From assembly GCF_905220415.1 (NCBI RefSeq), contig NC_059544.1:4466501-4530500 (forward strand): 64,000 bases of DNA. Reading direction: 5' to 3'. Positions 11,605 to 24,200 of the stretch are shown one piece after another. The translations under genes and the position numbers were made by a program. The first letter of the stretch is position 1, and each line of letters opens with the position of its first letter. Below the pieces are notes generated by a model. It saw only the letters and a program-made list of their open reading frames with translations, did not search any database and was not told the origin of the DNA. The DNA comes from Colias croceus (lineage: Eukaryota; Arthropoda; Insecta; Lepidoptera; Pieridae).

Positions 11605-13163
11605 ATTTTGTATCTCTTTAAAACGTACGTTAGATCGATTTACTTCAAATGGACTCTTTACAAACGCAGTCATGCTTATATAAAAATTACTGTTTACTTG
11701 TAGGTCTATTATTTGATCATTTTGCTCTATTACGGTTAGCGTGTGGGTGAATTATTATAGAAACCTTCAGAAAAACCATTTGACGTCTATTAAATTACCC
11801 ACAATTATAATTTTCCAAGAATGGACGTGACCTATACATTTTAAATAAGTTCATTAATCAGATAAATAATAAGAGTTAACTGATATTCTGATATACATAC
11901 TTACAATTTACAAAGAAGACGGTTTATATAATTTAGGTAGAAATCGTGTGCTAAACCCAATAACATTGATTAATAAGTAAAAATTGAGATTGAAAAGGGA
12001 ATTAATTTATTGCAATAATTATTAATTCTGAAAATGTTCAGAAATAAAATAAAGTTCCGAAAGGAAAGGTTGTGAATATCATTCCTTAAAATATCTTCAG
12101 ATTCTTTATCATCTAATATCATCAGGTTCTTAATTAAATTATTGTTATAAATATAATTAAAACTTACTTTAATATTCTTATTATATTTCTTTTTGTCTCT
12201 TGTAGATATTAAAACAGATTTCTCATATTCTTACCAAATTATATTTTTATTATTGGTAGGTACAATATGATACTTGAGTTTATATATAAGCTTATATATA
12301 AGCATTAATAAACCCACCAAAATCAATTGTAATTTATAAATTGCTATTCGAATTAACTATAGACCTTGAAATTATCATAAAAACAACATGTAAGTAATAA
12401 CATTATATTATTATTGTTTGAAGGAAATATGAAAAATTATTTGAATATTAAATAGGGAAAATCCGTACATATTTGACGTAGGAAATTAGGTTTTAGGATA
12501 TATTTATCATAATTATAAAAATATACTTTATTGTATATTAGGTATGTATTATGTCCTTATGTTAACATAGATAGATTGTGGACTAATAACTATATTAACT
12601 TTAGGAAAAATAAAAATCAGCTTTGATTTTTGGGCTTTGAATTGTTTTGTTTTAAATTTCGGGAGGGTCTTATATCTCTATTCCGCTATTTAAACGATAA
12701 GAAAGTAATCATAGAAAGTTGCTGTTTAATGTTATCAGCATTCTGACAACTGTTATCTGTGAACATTAAAATGAAAACTTATATAAAATCGTAAATAACG
12801 TCATATCATTCATTAGTTTTTATAATAATATTATGATTGTGTTATTTCTTGTAATGGTTAAATGTTAATATATTATATGGGTTTTGTTCAAAAAAATTGC
12901 GTGCTTATGAGTATTTAAATTTAGCAAATATGACGTCTGGTATTAAAATGAGCCAATTTTTGTTAATGTCAAAGATTAGAAATAACATTAAAATCCGTAA
13001 TTACATAAAAACAGTGTAGAGCTTTCGATTGAATTGATGTAAATCCGTATCACACTTAACTTGTTTTTTTAAATAATTATATGGAATTCCTACTCTGTTC
13101 TTAAATTCCTTTAATAAATATCTCGCTATATAAAATTATTATTCCTTATAATATCTAAATCCA

Positions 13164-13342
13164 CTAGTTGTTCCCCGAGGTTTTACTCGCATTGCTCCAC
13201 TCCTGTTTTTTTTGTAGCTTTAGCGTGATGATAAAGCCTATAGTCTTCCTCGATATATGGGCTATCTAACATCTAAAGAATTTTTCAAACCGGACCAGTG
13301 CTCTAACAAACACACTCTTTAGCCTTATAATATTAGTATAGA
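13164..13342 (-). mobile_element. Helitron-like element
   Basis: On the minus strand it starts TCTATACTAATATTATAAGG and ends in a hairpin-like GC stretch plus CTAG, with the A|T insertion context at both ends. The internal GGTCCGGTTTGAAAAATTC block identifies it as a different subfamily from the 17194 copy. Confidence 0.7.
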
Positions 13343-14230
13343 TTTATAGTTGTATATTACAATAGATGTCCTATTTAGCGCAAAGTTCATAGTTATTAAC
13401 TTTTTTTAATTGCCCATACAGTTGACTGAACATCGCTTGTCTATCTGTTCAACCGGTTTGAGAGAAATTCTTCTTCAAACAAAAAATACGGAGTACTTTA
13501 TGCTTCTTTTAGAATGGTATTTATTGAATATTTATGATGTTTTTTCATTGTAACGCGAACGCCATAGTAAGAGTTAAGTGTTACTCTATATTGTTTATTG
13601 TTATTTATTTTTACCATTTTATCAAGAGTGATAATTGTTTTAAAGAGTATGGAATATGTACTTAATAAATATTTTTTTATTAAATAATTAAATTTTATTT
13701 TTTTAACAATAGTTTGCTGAAAGTACTAACATTCTTCCCTTCGTTCCGTTTGTTTAAAAGCAAATGAATATTATAATTTATAATATACATTCTGAAATTT
13801 AAGTTAAACACGATTTTGAAAGCAATTCATTTACAACGTAAAGATAAATTACAAGCATAATAAAAGTGATTGATATGACGTGTATTCAATCCATTGCAGT
13901 GACCCAGATAGCGAAGTTTAGATTCATAGAAGACTATCTGTTGGAGTGTCATAACCTTATGGCATGCCGACAAGTTGAAAGCGCATTTTATCGAAGTTGT
14001 ATACAAAAAATAACTAACATTTTTAATGTGTAAAGAACATTTGCATACGTTTATTATTTTAATACTGAACTCAAATACATTTGTTTAGATTTATTAGGTA
14101 ATTGTTTTTAATATAATCACGTATCGTACTATAATGTTGTGGAAATATGTAACAATGTTATTGAATTAATTTTGCTTCAATGAATCTTAAATATTGCAAG
14201 ATTATGAATAGTTTTGTATTTATGTAGAGC

Positions 14231-14400
14231 TCCATCTGTCTGTCTCTGCTTCACACCTCAAACACTGAACCGATTTAGATGACATTTGGTACATTGAGAC
14301 CCGAGAAAGGACAAAGGATAGTTGTTATCTCAGAATTTCAACGAGAACGGGACGGGTGCTTTCTTTTAATACGCGGGTGAAGTCGCGGGCGAAAAGCTAG
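14231..14400 (+). mobile_element. Helitron-like element, diverged
   Basis: Shares TCTGTCTGTCTCTG, AACACTGAACCGATTT and CCGAGAAAGGACAAAGGATA with the 17194/23839 copies. Ends GCGGGCGAAAAGCTAG|T. The 5' end is not preserved. Confidence 0.6.
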
Positions 14401-14845
14401 TAACGAAAGAATATACAAAAGGGAAGACGTAAGCTAGTTGATTTTCGGTAAATGCGATATTGATGTAGTTCTAAAAGCTTTTTGTTATTAGTAACGTTTT
14501 TTCTGTATTAGGAATGTCCTAATTGCGTATCTTAAGTTATTGACCTTGGGTTGATTTTTTATAACTCTATTAAATGATTGATATTAGTTAGTTACGACAC
14601 TACTTATACAATTTTATAACATTATGTCAATAGTGTAGTGAATGTAAGTATTTGCTTTTTGCATTTAACCTTACTATACTAATACTAGGTATCACAGAAA
14701 TGTAAAATTATTTTGTAGAAGCAAAAATTAATATTGTAGTTTCCTTTTTCAAGCTGTGTGAAAAAATAACCACATAATTTTCATTTTTATTCCAAGCTCT
14801 ACGATAGATTTATGAGATTCAGCTATTATTAAGCTATTGCATAGC

Positions 14846-14960
14846 TTCTATCGCGGGCCTTGAGCGCGGGGAGAAATTCCGTAACGAAAAAACCTCACGC
14901 TTCCCACTCCGACGGGCGGAGGTGTGGCTTGAAGGCATGTCCAGTGCCACACGTCTTTTT
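14846..14960. other. GC-rich insert of unknown type
   Basis: A sharply bounded GC-rich block (TCGCGGGCCTTGAGCGCGGG ... CCGACGGGCGGAGGTGTGGC) in AT-rich DNA. It has the look of a repeat fragment, but I cannot assign a family. Confidence 0.3.
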
Positions 14961-15021
14961 TTTCCTAACGTTTCATCTATGTTATATTTCACTTCATTAG
15001 AACATTACAGAATTATATGAA

Positions 15022-15214
15022 TCTAACCTTGGATGGATGTATGTGTATGTATGTTTGTTACTCTTTCACGCATACACTAATGAAATTTAGCACACATATA
15101 GAGGGTAACTTGGATTAACACATAGGATAGGTTTTATCTCGAAAATGCCAGTGGAACGGGGACTATGCGGGTTTTTCTTGGGAAACTCAGGCGAAGCCGC
15201 GGTCGGAAAGCTAG
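15022..15214 (+). mobile_element. Helitron-like element, diverged
   Basis: The 3' half (CATAGGATAGGTTTTATC, GGACTATGCGGGTTTTTC) and the terminus GGCGAAGCCGCGGTCGG..CTAG|T match the family. The 5' half differs (GGATGGATGTATGTGTATG). Confidence 0.6.
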
Positions 15215-15627
15215 TTAATTTATATGCAACAGTAACTAAAACATGCAATATTAATACGCATATGAGATAAATCATTGAAATGCATAATATTGATTATTGA
15301 TAAGTGATTGCGTCATAAACAATGACTGAATTGAAAATCGATGTGCGGTACGTTGCCTTGGAAAATTTTGTAGTATAGGTACCTAGGTATATCTTGAAGT
15401 CTAAAGTCTACTCCTTTTTTGAAATATTGGTCTTGTGCAGTTCATATGTAAATTGTAAACGTTTAAAATTAACTCACAGATTTTTTATCTAAGTGATTAT
15501 AAGTACGTTTATTTTATCTTAAAAAGTAAGGTACCTACTCATTCGAAAGATTGGAATCTTAATTCTATATTATATCTATACTATTATATTATATTATATA
15601 TTATATCTATTCTATCTTAATACTAAT

Positions 15628-15928
15628 TATAATAAATAAAATAAATAAATAAATATTTCGGGACAATTTTCACACACGATCTGATCCCATACTGAGCTTT
15701 CGCTTGTATTATGGAAACCAGATGGCTGATAAACATAGTATATACATATATAATTTTAAATAAAATATACTTATATCTACAAATATAGATAATTAACACC
15801 CAGACACAGCAAAAATATATGCTCATCACACAAACATTTGCTCCGTGTGGGAATCGAAACCACGACCTAAGCTCCCTAGACCCTCTGGCTTGGAAGGCAG
15901 GGCCACTACCAACAAAGCCAACCGGTTA
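15628..15928 (-). mobile_element. tRNA-derived SINE
   Basis: On the minus strand the head carries an A-box-like TGGCTTTGTTGGTAG and a B-box-like GGTTTCGATTCCC, the internal RNA polymerase III promoter pattern of tRNA-derived SINEs. A unique body follows, then an A/T tail of TTTA units at 15628-15653. About 300 bp; looks nearly full length. Confidence 0.65.
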
Positions 15929-16254
15929 GTCATAAATTAAATGTTTTAATATAGATTTACTCATCTTTTGAATACCTACCTCGAAAAAAGTTGTGTTTAA
16001 AAAATATATTTAGTTATTATCGCAAAGTTTTTAATTAACTTATTTGAAACTGCGTTACTAACGCGTTGTAATTGTTTGTAAATTATATAGCTTTGATTTA
16101 CAAAGACAGCGTCTTACAACACATTGTAATCATTTCATTATGAAGACATTGGCTAATTAATTGTCGTACATAATTATGTACCTAGTTATGTACACGCAAA
16201 GTTTCAATCAGCTGAAGTAGGTAACTCATAGCATTCATGTGTAAAAAATAGCAC

Positions 16255-16440
16255 ATGATTTTATATGGACATTGTTCCGCCAGGTTCCGCCTCTTATCAC
16301 TGAGGGGTATGAAAAATAGATATTGGCCGATTCTCAGACCTACCCGATATACACACAACATTTCATGAGAAACGGTGCAGCCGTTTTGGAGGAGTTTTGT
16401 AACTAACTAACACGAGTATTTTATATTACGTATATTATAC
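16255..16440 (+). mobile_element. probable non-LTR retrotransposon 3' fragment
   Basis: Contains GGCCGATTCTCAGACCTACC, then ATTTCATGAGAAACGGTGCA and GCCGTTTTGGAGGAGTT, wording typical of RTE-like 3' ends in Lepidoptera (from memory, not a search). No coding capacity. Confidence 0.4.
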
Positions 16441-17193
16441 TATATAGAGATTGAAAAACAGTGATTAATTTTTATGCATCGTAAACTGCATCCCTAATGA
16501 CGTAACAGCTGGGGACGACGCGGGATTCCGTTTGGTAACGTCATCCATTCAGGTTATTTATATAATATAACAAAATAGCGTAGATGAAAATAGAAGCTTG
16601 TTGTCTGAAGGGATTCATATTTATAGGTAAAACAAAACGTTCCTTCTCGCTGTTAAATTGCAGTATGCTCTGATTGAGTACGAGGTAAAAAGAATGAATG
16701 TATTAAATAATTATCACAATTTTAATTGATTAGAGATTGATAATAATTTTAATGCATTCAAGTTGTAGAATAGAAACAGTACAAAGGAATTAAAATTACT
16801 TTTATCCAGAAACATATGCACGTAATTTAAATATAAAAAATAAGAGTATTTAAATTTCAACCACGAAAAAAGAAAAAAATATCGCTCTATCATTTTTGTT
16901 CTACCAAATTTTTTACAAATTTCAATTAAAATTACAAGGTTTATTTTATAATTAAAAAAGAATGTGAAAGCCCACATTTAAGTTAATTTGGTAAGATCTT
17001 AAATACAATATAGGCCTTATCCATTTTTCATTAAATATAATGAAGTGAATGTCAAGAAAAAAAACTATGACCTAATTGAACTATACTTAAAATTTGGTAA
17101 ATATACATCAAACGCACTAAATGTTATTTCTGCATTATTAAAATAGCTATAGTAAAATAATATATCTAGGAATATAGAGAGCGGGACTCTACA

Positions 17194-17435
17194 TCCATAC
17201 TAATATTATAAATGCGAAAGTAACTCTGTCTGTCTGTCTGTTACTCAATCACGCCTTAACTACTGAACCAATTTGCATGAAATTTGGTATAGAGATATTT
17301 TGATACTCGAGAAAAGGCATAGGCTACTTTTTACCCCGGGAAATAGGATAGGTTTTGTCCCGGAACTCCCACGGGAACGGGAACTATGCGGGTTTTTCTT
17401 TGACTGCGCGGGCGAAGCTGCGGGTGGAAAGCTAG
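17194..17435 (+). mobile_element. Helitron-like element, full length
   Basis: Complete copy: A|TCCATACTAATATTATAAA at the left, CTGTCTGTCTGT, the conserved CTACTGAACCAATTTGCATG core, then the hairpin GCGGGCGAAGCTGCGGG and CTAG|T at the right. 242 bp, non-coding. Sister copy at 23839-24056. Confidence 0.8.
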
Positions 17436-17759
17436 TTCTATATAAACCCAGTTGGCAATCATTCTTATAAAATCTTGTATCGATACCTGTTCTAAATACC
17501 TTTTATCTTTATCATATCTTTTCTTTTCAATAATTGAATCAATTATGATACAATTAGCAACCGGTTATAGCATTCACAATGACGAAGAATGATTTACGCG
17601 TTTTAAATATTTCTATCTCAGATAATTAGCAATTTTAAACTAAATAGCTAAAAAATAAGATCATATTATGGAGATACAATTTTTATTTTTGGCAAGAAGG
17701 AAATAGATCAAGGAGGGAAGCAATGCAATCCGTTAGATAAGATTACGCTCTACCTAGCG

Positions 17760-18700
17760 TTGTTTATATTTACATTTATCACCGACACATTGCTATCTAC
17801 TCAAACAAAACGTTTTCGCGTATCACCTGTCAAAAGAGCCCACGTGCGTCGGAAATAACCGACATCCAACCGAATATGAACGAAGGAACACGCAAATAGT
17901 TTATACTATACAAGCATACATACTGTGATACATACAAATGAATACCGCGAATCTCGATCACAATGCTCCATTTGCTGCCAATTCACTGCCCATATTAACA
18001 TCTATCGAGCAACTAAATATTTTAGTCATTTCCTATTGCATTAAAATACACCACTCGAGTTTAAAACTACTTTCCATTTATAAGCAATGCTCACTGACCG
18101 AGAAAAGTTTGCACTTAAAAAAATGTCACCCAGATTTATTTCGCGGGTTTAATTTAAATCCTGTATATATTCGATATGTTATTGAATTCGGATGGGATTA
18201 TGACAGAGCTGCTCCATTGAGGATGTCGTAATTGTAGTTCCGTACCTGTTCCCCACCAGTATTTCTTCCAGCCAACTGACACTGCACGAAACATTGCGCT
18301 ACGTGTATCGCCGACAGCGCGTGGCGGCCAACTGAGTGCCGACTTGTATTCACAATTCACATCACATTTCCGACCTAGTACGCAAACTACTGAAGCCCGG
18401 CGTATGAAAACTGAAAAATGTAGTTACGCCATGTATCAAAGTAATTAGTGGTGTCGAGAAAGCACTGCGGCGTAACAACAACGCTAACACTTTTCGCGCC
18501 AAAGTATTAGCGATGTTTTAGCACGTTAGAACTCGGCGACAAAGAGGCTCTCCGTCATACCCTTACTCAATTAATCCTTAATTAGAAACGGGAGTGCTCT
18601 TAACGTCGAGTGGAACCAAGCAGATTTCACATCGTAGCGTGTCATCGGAGTAAATGGAAATCTGACATCCCGATGCCTCAATTAGGCCAATTGTGCCAAA
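17760..18700. promoter_or_regulatory. GC-raised patch, possible promoter or 5' exon region
   Basis: GC content rises well above the surroundings, with CACGTG (in GCCCACGTGCGTCGG), TCGGAAATAACCGACA, and clusters such as CGACAGCGCGTGGCGGCC near 18320. A minus-strand frame beginning MFRAVSVGWKKYWWG ends at 18246 before a good donor (CAG|GTACGG). A plus-strand 97-codon frame (17938-18231) overlaps it. It could be a 5' exon or promoter of an unidentified gene, or an upstream non-coding exon of the lipase. Function is inference only. Confidence 0.3.
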
Positions 18701-19467
18701 ATTTAGGTCAACAATTTAGACAGGTACTAGCCGGGTCAGTTATGAATTTTAATTAAAATTGTTTCATGACGGATTTCTATCAGTATTGGACCAAATATAA
18801 ATAACAATTTATATTATAATATCCAAACAAAACAAGCGTCCAATTTCGACAAAAAATTGTTTTTAAGTTGGCTATTTGATGATTAATAACTTGTACATAT
18901 CTATCATATTATATTTTAAACAACTTGCTGTTTATATATTTTACTTGCAATAACTGCTTAGTCATTTATTCATTCAAAATATATTTTTTATCCTGTCTTC
19001 TTTTTTCGTTGAATATGACTACGTTTTTTTTCCTTGATCAATGTTTTATTAGTACCTTATTATAAAGCAGATTGGAAGGGTATAAGGTTTTATGACGAGT
19101 GCATTGATCAGTGCATTACTCGAATAGTAGGTACATAATGACTAGCTACCATTAACCGGTTCAAAAAAGTAAAGAAATTATACTAATAATTAAGTATCTT
19201 GGGTAAATTAATTATTACGTACCTTACCTACTAAAAGGACAGCAACCGAATTAACCGAGAATAACCGATGATATTTCTCAGCCAACACACTATCTACTCA
19301 TATCAGTTGCTAAACTATTTTAAATTGCATGCCTACACAAAATACATTTTGTCCAAGAAAATACAAAAAATATGTCCAAAAAAAAGGTCGAGGCTAATAT
19401 TTTTTTTGTATGCATTTGCAATAACGAATCAGGAAGCAAGTCAAATAACATATATATTAATCGATAA

Positions 19468-19936
19468 GGGGCTGTCCATTAATCACGTGAGGCTCGAAAG
19501 GGGGGGGGGGGGAGGGGTCCATCAAAAAATCACGAAATATCACCAGGGGGAGGGGGGGTAAAGTAATATATCACGTGTATTTATTTTTTCGGCAAGCGCG
19601 CGATACTCAAACGAAAAGCGGCGTTACGTGTATTTGTCAAACGCATACAACTTTTCGCATTTCTTTCATTATTTTTATGTCATTCAAAAACAAACTGCAA
19701 TCTTTCTGTCTACCTCTGAACGTTTATTATAGTAGCCTTTAATTTTCTATAACAAAATTAGATGATACTTATACCAGTATTTTTTTATAAATAAAAAATT
19801 GATTCTTTGCAGGTACGAAAAAATACACGTGATATAGGGGGGGGAGGGGTAGTCTTAAACCTCACCACGTATCACCAAGGGGGAGGGGGGGTCAAAAAAT
19901 ACCAAAAAAAACATCACGTGATTAATGGATGGCCCC
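19468..19936. mobile_element. MITE with nested inverted repeats, G-tracts and CACGTG sites
   Basis: Outer ends are inverted: GGGGCTGTCCATTAATCACG on the left, and the same with two mismatches on the reverse strand at the right (ends GGATGGCCCC). An inner inverted pair (ATATCACGTGTATTT) lies at about 19568 and 19830. Between the outer and inner ends on each side are G-runs in direct, not inverted, orientation (CACCAGGGGGAGGGGGGG and CACCAAGGGGGAGGGGGG). The left flank is TAA; the right flank is TAT, so the target duplication is imperfect. No transposase. Family unresolved; the GG start and TAA flank would fit a PIF/Harbinger-type element. Confidence 0.7.
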
Positions 19937-21200
19937 TATTAATGGGTCTTCCAAGCTTTTGGTTTAATTGAGTTTTTTTTGCATAGCAATTGCTCTTAGT
20001 TTTATCTGGAACGCATAATTTGATTTATAAACATGATGGAAAAAATACAACTATTTTATTTTCCGCTCTACCTACTGAAAATAAAACAAAGAATTTCATT
20101 AAACTAATGTTATAACATTGATATACTGTATGTAGTTGACTGTGACCATGAGAAGCATAGGACGCATAACCATAAGATGCTTGGAACCGGTTTCAAGAGG
20201 TAAACAAAAATTACAATGTATACAAATGTTACAATTTTCTCAAACAAATTTAAAATTTTTGAATGTTAGAACAAGGATTAATTTTTCAAAATTAACACAC
20301 TATTAATTTCTACTAAGTATATTTTTATATTTTAGTCGTAAAATAGGGTTATGTCAACCAACATTTCTGACGCCTGACGATATTTAAAAACAATAACGTT
20401 AAGCAAAGAATTCGCATACAATTTATTCAAAACACTCCGTATTTTTAGATGTGAATGGAAAATGAACAAAGAAATATTAGATCTAAGTAAATAAGACTTT
20501 TATCCATGTTTTTATAGTTAGGAAACAGCGATGGAGCCAACCTTGGAGCTAACGGATGGAGCTGTTGCATTATTTCATACACTGTGCGATAGATGGCGCT
20601 TTCTTTAAAGTAAATATTTAAATAAATTAAATTAATAAGCTTAAGATTTTTAAATGAAGCACGGATTTTTTTCATGAAGAAGTCCTTTGTTTATAAATAG
20701 CGGTAAAATAATACATGGTGTATTGTTTCATGTTTGCCCTAATCTGAATAGGCAGTTGACAGATTTATTTTGATTACACTATCTACGCTTATCATACAAC
20801 ATGCAACAAAGCAACAAAATTAAGGATAAAAATGTCTGAGAATTATCATAATTTACATGCTAGACGTTATGGAGCATCGAGCCCACTAAATCGTAGGATA
20901 ATGTGCTATCTCATATGGGCAGGTGTTAAGCCTAGATTTGGCTTGACCTACGTAATTCTAGTATATGTATGCACATCAATAGAACGTGACAAGAATTTAT
21001 TACGATTGTAGCTATTAATTATTTTTATTTGTAAATACGACCAAAACCATGACAAATAAAATAGAACCATTACAATTTAATTCTATGAATATAGTAGTAA
21101 AACCTTATTATTATATAAGACACAGATAAATTCTAATTATATAATATTAAATATTGGTAAATTACGTATTTTACTTTTAAGACCAACAGAAAAAATTGTT

Positions 21201-24200
21201 TCAATTAATCGTAATTCCTAAAAAGTGAAAAATGACTACATGAAGGTTACCTTTGGAAATATAGCGCCAAAATATATCCACTATAAGCCATTGACTCGTA
21301 TAATAAAATAGGTGAGATATATATGAAAAAATAATCAAAACAAATAATTTCTGCATAGACCATGTCCTTAGAAGTGGATATACAAAATCACCTTTACATA
21401 AGCTCTCCACGCATCTGTAAATAAAAATAAAAAACACAGTGATTATCAAAACACTAGTTACCAATACCGAACTTAACTTCTTTACATTTATATCTAAATG
21501 ATATAATTTGTATACGTAGTATATTATTATTAGTCTGTGATATAATCTAAATCATATGTACATTCACAATGACGCTGAAACATTTAAGTAAGTAGGTAAG
21601 ATATTTAGATATTTAGAGTTTTTATACAGGATTTTTACGTGATAAAGTTTTTTTAAGATTAGGGACCTATTGCTCCGTTAATTTAATTGATCATAAAATA
21701 AAATAGAGGTCAGTTTAATTTTTTATACCCGGCTTAGAATATGTGAACGTGCAGGTAACAAAATGTTTGTCTTTTTTTTTATTTGTAATTCCTTTCCCAT
21801 TCGTGTTATTCATGTGTGTTTCTTTTTATTCTTTGCGAGTTATTCTTGTATTTGCTAGTAATTAATGATGAAATAGTATTGCTATTAGCAGGTAAAAAAC
21901 AATTCTATACTAAATGTATACAAATAAAAAAAATACATAAAACATTATTTTCAAATAATTACGTACATAAGCATGTAAAGAGTAATGAAAGAAATCATGA
22001 TGCTGATGCCTTTTGTCAAACTTGCTGGTCGCTTCCTTGGGACTGATATCAGCTCAAAGAGGACAAAAAGCAAGGATACTGTATGCATACTGTGGTGTGC
22101 CCATATTGGTATATAAATATCAGTTGATAAAGGCATCAAAAGCTCTCGGTTCTTATTCCATAACAGCCAAAATAGAATATCAGCAAACTGAAAGAAAATG
22201 TTCATAAATTGACAAGAAAATTAATTTAAAGTTAGATTATACTGTCTATTACAAATATGAAGAGAAATGTCTATTGACTGACTTTACTCTTTCGACGTCG
22301 GTCGCAATGGAATTAATTAACGTAATTATGTTTGTTTATTAAGAACTTCAACGTAGCGTTGCTAAAAATATAAATAATTTGTTATACTTAAACTTGGAAT
22401 TCGCTGTTTGTTTTCTTTGTTGTTACCAAGAATAAAAGTTGAATTACAAAATACCTTCCCAGCAATAACATGTTTCAAGACTGGAGAGAAAACAGTATTA
22501 TTTCGTGTCTTACCAACATAATTTTACCAATTTTTGTAATTAACTAAAAATATTACTAATTACTATATTGTTTAAAGTCTTGCATTAGATTACATGAGCT
22601 TTCGAACCATTGGAAAATGTAGGTACATTTATAATAATAATAATAAATAAAATCTTTATTTGAATTCATACATTAATAATTATGTTAAAATAGATTGGGT
22701 TTCAGGCCCCCTTACTAGGTATATGACCTGTATTAAGGGGACCTGTTCCTTCCCTAGGAAATTTTATGTCCATTTAAGTCCATATGTTTTCTTTTTAACA
22801 ATACTCGATATTATAACATAAATAATGTACTTACTACAGTTGTAGGTAGTATTATACTTGTAAAAATTAAATGTCGTATAGATGCTAAATTTTTTTTGTT
22901 TCCTTTATTTTCTTGCCACTCGCAGTAGATACAGATGAGTAGATAAGGCATCATCGCCAACTGCAATTGTAAAAAATATTTTTTCTTTTTCCGAATACTC
23001 CTACGACAGTCACTCAAAATTTATTATGCCTGTGGGTTTATTTAAGCAATAATGTCGTGTTGCATTTTGCCTGTCTGATTTTTAAACTACCTATTTATTC
23101 ATGTTATTCGTCAGTTAAGATGATATCATTTTTATATTAACAATGTCATTGTTTAATAGTTTATTATTTTTCCATATCAAAATTTTCCCTTTGATCATAT
23201 CAGTAGAATCGTATCGGTCATATTTGGTATAATATTGATAATTATCAATTAAACATTGTACATACATAATTATTATTTCGATATCAAAATGATAAGCGTT
23301 TGTAATATTGGAAACCAAATTGCAATGTATCAGCCAACGTTTATTGTTTAAACTCAGTATTCTGATTCTCAGTATATTTATGACAATCCGTACAGAATTA
23401 TTTGAGAACGATCATAATTATTAGATATTGCAATTCATACAGATATTTATATTTTAATTGGAACCCGCAGGAGACGGCTTGTATAGAAATGGAATTGCTT
23501 TACGAATGTCTTTACACCGATTTCCTCTTGAAGCTTTGTATCACCTTGCAAACTCATTAAAGCCACAGTGTTGTTCGATTATCCGATTCCTTTGAGATAT
23601 AAATATTTTGAATTTGACAAGAATAAAAGAAAAATCTCTTTGATTTACATCGATGGAACTCACAAAAATTCTATTTGAAGATATTTTTTTTACTGAATAG
23701 GTATATAAACTAAAATTATTTTATTTATTTTATTTTTAATTGATTTTCACCCCGCACGCTCAGTCTGAGATCAGGCAAGAATTATTATCCTACATACTGG
23801 AAGACTAAAAAAAATTACAGTTCTATTGATATGTATAATCCATACTAATATTATAAATGCGAAAGTAACTCTGTCTGTCTGTCTGTTACTCAATCGCGCC
23901 TTAACTACTGAACCAATTTGCATGAAATTTGGTATAGAGATATTTTGATACCCGAGAAAGGACATAGGATAGGTTTTATCCCGGAAATCCCACGGGAACG
24001 GGAACTATGCGGGTTTTTCTTTGACTGCGCGGGCGATGCCGCGGGTGGAAAGCTAGTTTACCAATAAATATCCAAAAATGTGTTCGTAACATAAATATTG
24101 AATCAATTAATGTATCATAAATACTACAAATTCTGTGACTTTACAAAACCCATTATTAAGTTCAGTTCTTTAATCACTATGATCGTATGAAAAATGAAGA

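Larger units (their letters stand above)
11605..21200. other. long gene-free region upstream of the active lipase
   Basis: AT-rich DNA carrying the mobile elements listed separately: Helitrons at 13164, 14231, 15022 and 17194, a SINE at 15628, a retroelement end at 16255 and a MITE at 19468. It also holds a GC-raised patch at 17760-18700. A 22-bp AT palindrome centred on an AAGCTT site lies at 12280-12301. No gene is supported. Confidence 0.5.

Noticed and set aside
15840..15925. Possible tRNA gene
   Set aside because: B-box-like GGTTTCGATTCCC is present, but the arms do not form a cloverleaf by eye and a SINE body and TTTA tail follow; called as a SINE.
17273..17470. 65-codon frame, and similar frames at 23771-23965 and 53862-54074
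   Set aside because: Lie within Helitron-like copies; translated repeat sequence.
18246..18360. Minus-strand frame MFRAVSVGWKKYWWG as first exon of the active lipase
   Set aside because: Phase and donor fit, but it has no signal peptide, while the exon at 11520-11604 fits the phase and has one. Kept only as a possible alternative start.
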